Shown: in pieces, positions 59,227-64,000 of the stretch
How the letters are laid out: every line of letters starts with the position of its first letter
How positions within the stretch are numbered: position 1 is the stretch's first letter
DNA from: Syntrophobacteraceae bacterium
GTDB taxonomy: Bacteria > Desulfobacterota > Syntrophobacteria > Syntrophobacterales > Syntrophobacteraceae
DNA length: 64,000 nucleotides
Assembly: GCA_007125915.1 (NCBI GenBank)
Contig: SLCH01000171.1
Coordinates: forward strand, 1-64,000
Direction of reading: 5' to 3'
Translations under genes and position numbers: made by a program
Notes under the pieces: model-generated
The model's input: the letters and a program-made list of their open reading frames with translations, nothing else
What the model was told of the DNA's origin: nothing
The model's database searches: none

Positions 59227-59895
59227 CTAGCGGGCGATCATGGCACGCATCATGTCCCCTGCATTTTCTGCATGATTGGAAACACCCCCCATGAGCCGCA
59301 CCAGTTCCGCAAGATGGTAGGCTGATGTGGCGTTTTCAAACGGGTAACTGAGAATATCCGACAAAAGGCTTCGCTCCACCTGATCCGATTGAAATTCCAA
59401 CTCTCGAATGGTTCTGATTTTCACCTTGACGTTTGTTCGCTCCTTTTCCGAAAAGCTTTGAAAATAAACCTCTGCACTTTCCACGAGAGGGAGAATCGAC
59501 TCCTGCACCTCGCTGATCTTTTCCACCATAAACAACAAGTCCCCCCCTAATACTTCGGGAATCTCCGTCCTTCGGTAGGACAACCAGTGCAAGCTGTCCT
59601 GAGCAGCATCCAGCACTTTATCCTGCTCACGGAGGTACCAGAGGAGCTTGAACTTATCCATGGGAAGGAGGATGCCCCTGGGCAAATGGCCTCGGATGTT
59701 TCGCTTGATACGATCCCCCTGGTCCTCGATGATGGTCACCTTGTTGTGGCAAGTTTCAAACTCAATCATGCTGCCCACCAGGTAAGCATTCAAAGCATCA
59801 CGAAAGACCGGTGCCACATCCCGAATGAGTTGAGCGTGCTTCTTGAGACCGTCAAAAGGCGATTGGCGAAATAAGTTCAGAAAAGCCGTCCGCAT
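59227..59895 (-). CDS. DUF47/TIGR00153 family PhoU-like phosphate transport regulator
   Basis: SPFDGLKKHAQLIRD, FETCHNKVTIIEDQGDRIKRNIRGHLPRGILLPMDK. Confidence 0.88.
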   Translation of the reverse strand: MRTAFLNLFRQSPFDGLKKHAQLIRDVAPVFRDALNAYLVGSMIEFETCHNKVTIIEDQGDRIKRNIRGHLPRGILLPMDKFKLLWYLREQDKVLDAAQDSLHWLSYRRTEIPEVLGGDLLFMVEKISEVQESILPLVESAEVYFQSFSEKERTNVKVKIRTIRELEFQSDQVERSLLSDILSYPFENATSAYHLAELVRLMGGVSNHAENAGDMMRAMIAR

Positions 59896-59906
59896 GGGCA
59901 GTCCTC

Positions 59907-61130
59907 CTAAAGAAATATAGACTTAAGGATCGTGAAAATGACAATGGTGGGTAAGGCAGCAAGGGGAAGAGTGATGATCCAGTAGAGAGTGATTCTGCCA
60001 ACCACTTTGAAATCGACACCCGCGACGCCACGGGCAAGGCCGACTCCTACCACGGAACCCACCGCAGCATGAGTGGTGGAAACGGGAAAACCCAGCTTTG
60101 AAGCGATCAAAACGGATGTGGCCGTGCCAAAGTCCACGGAAAATCCCCGCGAGTTGTTGAGCACCGTGATTTTGTGGCCGATGGTTTCAATGACCTTGTA
60201 CCCCCACGTGAAAATTCCGATGGCGATGAACAGTCCCCCTCCAGCCAGGAGATAGATGGGAACATGAGCCTCAGGGAGGACGACGCCCGTTCTGTAAATG
60301 GAATAGATTCCAGCCACAGGCCCCACGGCATTGGCCACATCGTTGGCTCCATGGGCCAGGGAAACATAGCACGCCGTGAAGACCTGCATTCGCCTGAAAA
60401 TCTGTTCCGCACCTTCGCGCTCCACCTTTTTGATGGTTCTCGCCATCCAGTTCTTGGCCGCAAAACCCAATATGACCGCAAGAAACAACCCGACCATCAC
60501 CCCATTGTAATCATCCACCCCCAGCCTTTTGCCGAGGGGGGTCTTGGTCAGGAAGGAGAGAACGACAATCAGCACCACTCCCCCTGCAAACAGGGGAGTC
60601 CATCTGAGAGCGGAGGAAAAAACTCTTTCCTGCATGAGGATGCTTCTGCGAATGAAAGCAAAGATGGAATAGGTGAGCAATCCCGAGAAAAGGGGCGAAA
60701 CGAGCCAGCTGCAGGCAATGGGAAGGATCGTCATCCATCTCACCGCCTGAAATCCGCCCGAGGCAATACCAAAGCCCACCATGGCGCCCACCACGGAATG
60801 AGTCGTGGAGACAGGCAGTTGCCTCCACGTGGCCACAAACACCCAGCCAGCTGAAGCGATGAGGACCGAGAGCAGACCGACCATGACGACCTGTGGATCG
60901 CCGATCTTGCTGGAATCCAGGATTCCGCGGGAGATGGTGGCGGTGACGTGTGACCCGATGAAAGTTGCGCCCACAAAGTCAAGACATCCGCCAATGACCA
61001 CTGCCTGTCGCAGTGTGACGGCTTTGGCCGCCACCGGTGAGGCCATTCCATTGGCGATGTCGTTGGCCCCGATGTTCCATGCCATGTAAATGCCCGCCGC
61101 AAATGCCAGAATGAGAACGATCTCAGCCAT
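59907..61130 (-). CDS. Inorganic phosphate transporter, Pit family
   Basis: WNIGANDIANGMASPVAAKAVTLRQA, STTHSVVGAMVGFGI, SLAHGANDVANAVGP, PVSTTHAAVGSVVGVG. Confidence 0.92.
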   Translation of the reverse strand: MAEIVLILAFAAGIYMAWNIGANDIANGMASPVAAKAVTLRQAVVIGGCLDFVGATFIGSHVTATISRGILDSSKIGDPQVVMVGLLSVLIASAGWVFVATWRQLPVSTTHSVVGAMVGFGIASGGFQAVRWMTILPIACSWLVSPLFSGLLTYSIFAFIRRSILMQERVFSSALRWTPLFAGGVVLIVVLSFLTKTPLGKRLGVDDYNGVMVGLFLAVILGFAAKNWMARTIKKVEREGAEQIFRRMQVFTACYVSLAHGANDVANAVGPVAGIYSIYRTGVVLPEAHVPIYLLAGGGLFIAIGIFTWGYKVIETIGHKITVLNNSRGFSVDFGTATSVLIASKLGFPVSTTHAAVGSVVGVGLARGVAGVDFKVVGRITLYWIITLPLAALPTIVIFTILKSIFL

Positions 61131-61310
61131 CTGAACCTTTCCGATTTTTCCTGTTCAATCCTCTTTTCAAGTCGAGATGTTGGGGAGAGTGTAAAGCAAA
61201 AATGACACAGAAATGCAAACGTCTTGTGACAAAAACATGCTTTTCTAAAAGGTTGGTTTAGATTTTTCTTCAGGGAAGACAGGCAGCGCCCCTTTCCGGC
61301 GTTAAAAAAA

Positions 61311-61345
61311 AAAGCAGGCGGAATGCTGTGCATTCCGCCTGCTTT
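61311..61345 (-). terminator. Rho-independent terminator of the sdh/frd operon
   Basis: Perfect 13-bp stem GCAGGCGGAATGC-TGT-GCATTCCGCCTGC; minus strand reads into T10. Confidence 0.85.
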
Positions 61346-61490
61346 GATGCCTCAAAAAACAGAGATCTCACTGCCCCCGCTCATTCCGATGGACATGGGG
61401 GAGGATTGGATCCCTGCCTATTTTGAACTTACCAAAAGGACTCCTCTGGTCCCTTCCGACAATCTGACTGTTCTTGCGTGCCCAATGGAA

Positions 61491-62240
61491 TCAATCGGGC
61501 AGCAGACGGCTGAAGAGATGTCGAATGGACTGCCAGCCCATTTTTCTGCGAAGCATTCCCAGCTGGTCCTGAAGGGGAATTTCCTTGGGGCAGACATCTT
61601 CGCAACCGAGCAGCCCCAGACATCCAAAGATCCCTTCTTCGTTCCCCACCACCTCAAAATATTCAGTTCCCGTACGTTCGTCTCTGGGATCCATCATGAA
61701 GCGGGCGATGCGATTGAAAGCGGCCGCACCCATGAAGTCCTCACGCATGTTGGCTTTTCCACAGGCGGCAACGCAGCACCCGCATTCGACGCAACGCTCC
61801 AGCTCGTAGATTTCTTCAGCCAACTGGTTGTCCATGGGTTCTTCCTCTGCATTGGGATCAAAGGGTTTGTCCGTATGCACCCAGGACTGAACTTTTTCGT
61901 TCATGGCGCGAAACCATGTGCCCGAATCCACGGAAAGATCCCCGATGAGTTTGAACACGGGCAGAGGCATGAGGTTGATTTCATCAGGAAGATTCTTGGT
62001 CTTGGTGTGGCACGCCAGATCGGGCCTTCCGTTGATCATCATGGCACAGGATCCGCAAATGCCCGCGCGGCACATGAAATCGAACTGAAGGCTGGGATCC
62101 TGCTCCTCACGGAGCCTGTTGAGGGCAATGTAGAGGGTCATGGCTTCCGTTTCCTCCAGGTCAAAGGACTCCATGTGAGGGACGGACTTGGGGTCTTCAG
62201 GATTGTATCGAAATATGTTGAACTTCAGTTGTCTTCCCAC
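61491..62240 (-). CDS. Succinate dehydrogenase/fumarate reductase iron-sulfur subunit
   Basis: FMCRAGICGSCAMMINGRPDLAC, ERCVECGCCVAAC, GLLGCEDVCPKEIPL. Confidence 0.92.
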   Translation of the reverse strand: MGRQLKFNIFRYNPEDPKSVPHMESFDLEETEAMTLYIALNRLREEQDPSLQFDFMCRAGICGSCAMMINGRPDLACHTKTKNLPDEINLMPLPVFKLIGDLSVDSGTWFRAMNEKVQSWVHTDKPFDPNAEEEPMDNQLAEEIYELERCVECGCCVAACGKANMREDFMGAAAFNRIARFMMDPRDERTGTEYFEVVGNEEGIFGCLGLLGCEDVCPKEIPLQDQLGMLRRKMGWQSIRHLFSRLLPD

Positions 62241-62254
62241 TGTCGCACCTTTCC

Positions 62255-64000
62255 TTAATTTGTTTCAGGAGTCTCGGGAGTTTTACAAACCTCGGGAACC
62301 TCCTGCGCCTTGGAAGCTTCCCCGTTGCCCACGACCGAAGGATCTTCGCTGGGAATGATCTTGCTCACCCCGTAACCTCGCTGTCCGGGAGGAATTTCCC
62401 AGACCTGGGAATTGGGTTCAAAGTTGAGGGTGGGCAGATCGTCCCCTTCCTTCCATGTGGCCAGAGTGCGTTTGAGCCAGTCACGGTCGTTGCGCTCCGG
62501 ATAGTCTTCCCTCGCGTGAGCACCACGGCTCTCCGTACGCTGTTCGGCAGCATAGGCCACACAGAGGGCCAGACGAACCATTCCCTTGATGCGCATGCCA
62601 AGGGCAAGTTCGGGATTGGCTCCAGGGGAGGAGGAACGCAGGCCGACTTTTTTGGCCCTTTCATGTATTTCCTGCAGCTGGACAACAGCATGGCGCAGGT
62701 CGGTGGCATTGCGGAAAATGCCCACATAATCCATCATCACATCCTGCATGGCATTGCGCACGTCGTACACATTTTCCCGGCCGTCCTTTCCGGCCATGAG
62801 GCGGCTGATGATCTCCTCTTCCTGTCTGACGAAGTCCCTCACCAGTTCCGTCTTGAAGGTCACTTCGCAGCCATCCAGATAGTCGGCCACCTTCTCGCCC
62901 ACGATTCTGCCAGCCACAATGGTTTCCGCAAGGGAATTACCGCCCAGGCGGTTGAGGCCGTGCATGTCCCAGCAGGCGCCTTCACCCGCCGAGAAAAGAC
63001 CATCAAGGCCATAAGCGGCCCCGTCCCTGTTGGTGCGAACACCTCCCATGCTGTAATGCTGTGCAGGGCGAACGGGGATCATCTGGGTCACGGGATCCAC
63101 GCCCAGGAACTCCCGACAGATTTCATCCACTTCACGGAGTTTGGTCTTGATATGTCTCTCACCCAGATGACGAATATCCAGCCACAAGTGATCCCCGTAA
63201 GGACTTTTCACTCCCTTGCCTTCACGGATGTGGTGCGTCATCCAGCGGGAAACAACGTCACGGGAAGCCAGTTCCTGCTTTTCGGGCTCGTAAGTGTCCA
63301 TGAATCGTTTCCCATCCACATCCTTGAGTGTTCCACCGTCACCTCGGCAACCTTCGGTCACTAGAATACTGGTGGGAACAATGCCGGTGGGGTGGAACTG
63401 GACCGCTTCAGGGTTGCCCACGGGGACGATTCCCGTCTTCAGTGCCAGAATGGCACCGCTGCCATCACAGATGACGGCATTGGTGGTTTCCCGGTAGAGA
63501 CGTCCGTAGCCGCCGGTGGCGACGAGTGTGGCTTTGGCCAGGTAAACGCGAAGCTTTCCGGTCTTGAGACAGCGGGCCACGGCGCCGAAACATCTCTGTC
63601 CGTCGTGGATGAGCGCAACCGCTTCCACACGGTCATGGACCTTGACTCCCAGCTTGACCACCTGATTGTCCATGGTGAAAAGGAGCGTGTGCCCGGTGCC
63701 GTCGGAGGTGTAGCAGGTCCTCCATTTGGCGGTGCCGCCGAAGTCGCGGGCGGTGATGAACCCCTCTTTCTCCTTCTTTTCAATTTTCTGGTACTCTTTC
63801 CCCCCCTTGTAGAAGGTGCCGGTGCCCGGCACAACGCGGTTCCAGGGAATGCCCCAGTGGGCCATTTCGCGTACGGCTATGGGAGCCGTTTCCGCAAACA
63901 ATCGCGCAACTTCCTGGTCGCAGCCCCAGTCGGAACCTTTGACCGTGTCAGCGAAGTGGACATCGGGGCAGTCGCCTTCACCCATGCAGGCATTCCCCAG
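62255..64000 (-). CDS. Succinate dehydrogenase/fumarate reductase flavoprotein subunit (5' end outside window)
   Basis: RPAQHYSMGGVRTNRDGAA, GLFSAGEGACWDMHGLNRLGGNSLAETIVAGRIVGEKVADY, RGAHAREDYPERND. Confidence 0.92.
   Translation of the reverse strand: MGNACMGEGDCPDVHFADTVKGSDWGCDQEVARLFAETAPIAVREMAHWGIPWNRVVPGTGTFYKGGKEYQKIEKKEKEGFITARDFGGTAKWRTCYTSDGTGHTLLFTMDNQVVKLGVKVHDRVEAVALIHDGQRCFGAVARCLKTGKLRVYLAKATLVATGGYGRLYRETTNAVICDGSGAILALKTGIVPVGNPEAVQFHPTGIVPTSILVTEGCRGDGGTLKDVDGKRFMDTYEPEKQELASRDVVSRWMTHHIREGKGVKSPYGDHLWLDIRHLGERHIKTKLREVDEICREFLGVDPVTQMIPVRPAQHYSMGGVRTNRDGAAYGLDGLFSAGEGACWDMHGLNRLGGNSLAETIVAGRIVGEKVADYLDGCEVTFKTELVRDFVRQEEEIISRLMAGKDGRENVYDVRNAMQDVMMDYVGIFRNATDLRHAVVQLQEIHERAKKVGLRSSSPGANPELALGMRIKGMVRLALCVAYAAEQRTESRGAHAREDYPERNDRDWLKRTLATWKEGDDLPTLNFEPNSQVWEIPPGQRGYGVSKIIPSEDPSVVGNGEASKAQEVPEVCKTPETPETN

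Overview
A 64 kb chromosomal segment that looks like a sulfate-reducing or syntrophic Desulfobacterota genome (taxonomy inferred from gene content). On the minus strand are a complex I operon (nuoE-F-G-A-BCD-H, with a three-way NuoB/C/D fusion), a large FloxABCD/heterodisulfide-reductase operon (about 19.87-31.94 kb), an inositol-3-phosphate synthase/TIM-barrel cluster, the preQ1 operon queD-E-C-F, a Tat/Fe-S/DUF362 redox cluster, a Pit-type phosphate transporter with its DUF47 partner, and sdh/frd AB. On the plus strand are rtcA plus a FAU-1-like RNase gene, a DUF2760/Hsp70/Hsp70 cluster, a tandem-domain phosphofructokinase, pabA-B-C and a SidJ-like pseudokinase candidate. The main finding is that three genes of the Flox-Hdr operon are split in the ORF track by in-frame TGA codons. 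All three TGAs fall where a conserved Cys is expected: HdrBC-like 'LPE-U-GHA', HdrA 'NDCAM-U-xxSPKLVE', MvhD 'FG-U-HxGDCHY'. Each TGA is followed 15-17 nt downstream by a bSECIS-like hairpin. The same operon carries Cys-containing paralogues of HdrA and MvhD, which act as internal controls. I interpret this as a triple-selenoprotein electron-bifurcating complex. No convincing tRNA, rRNA, CRISPR or transposon was seen.
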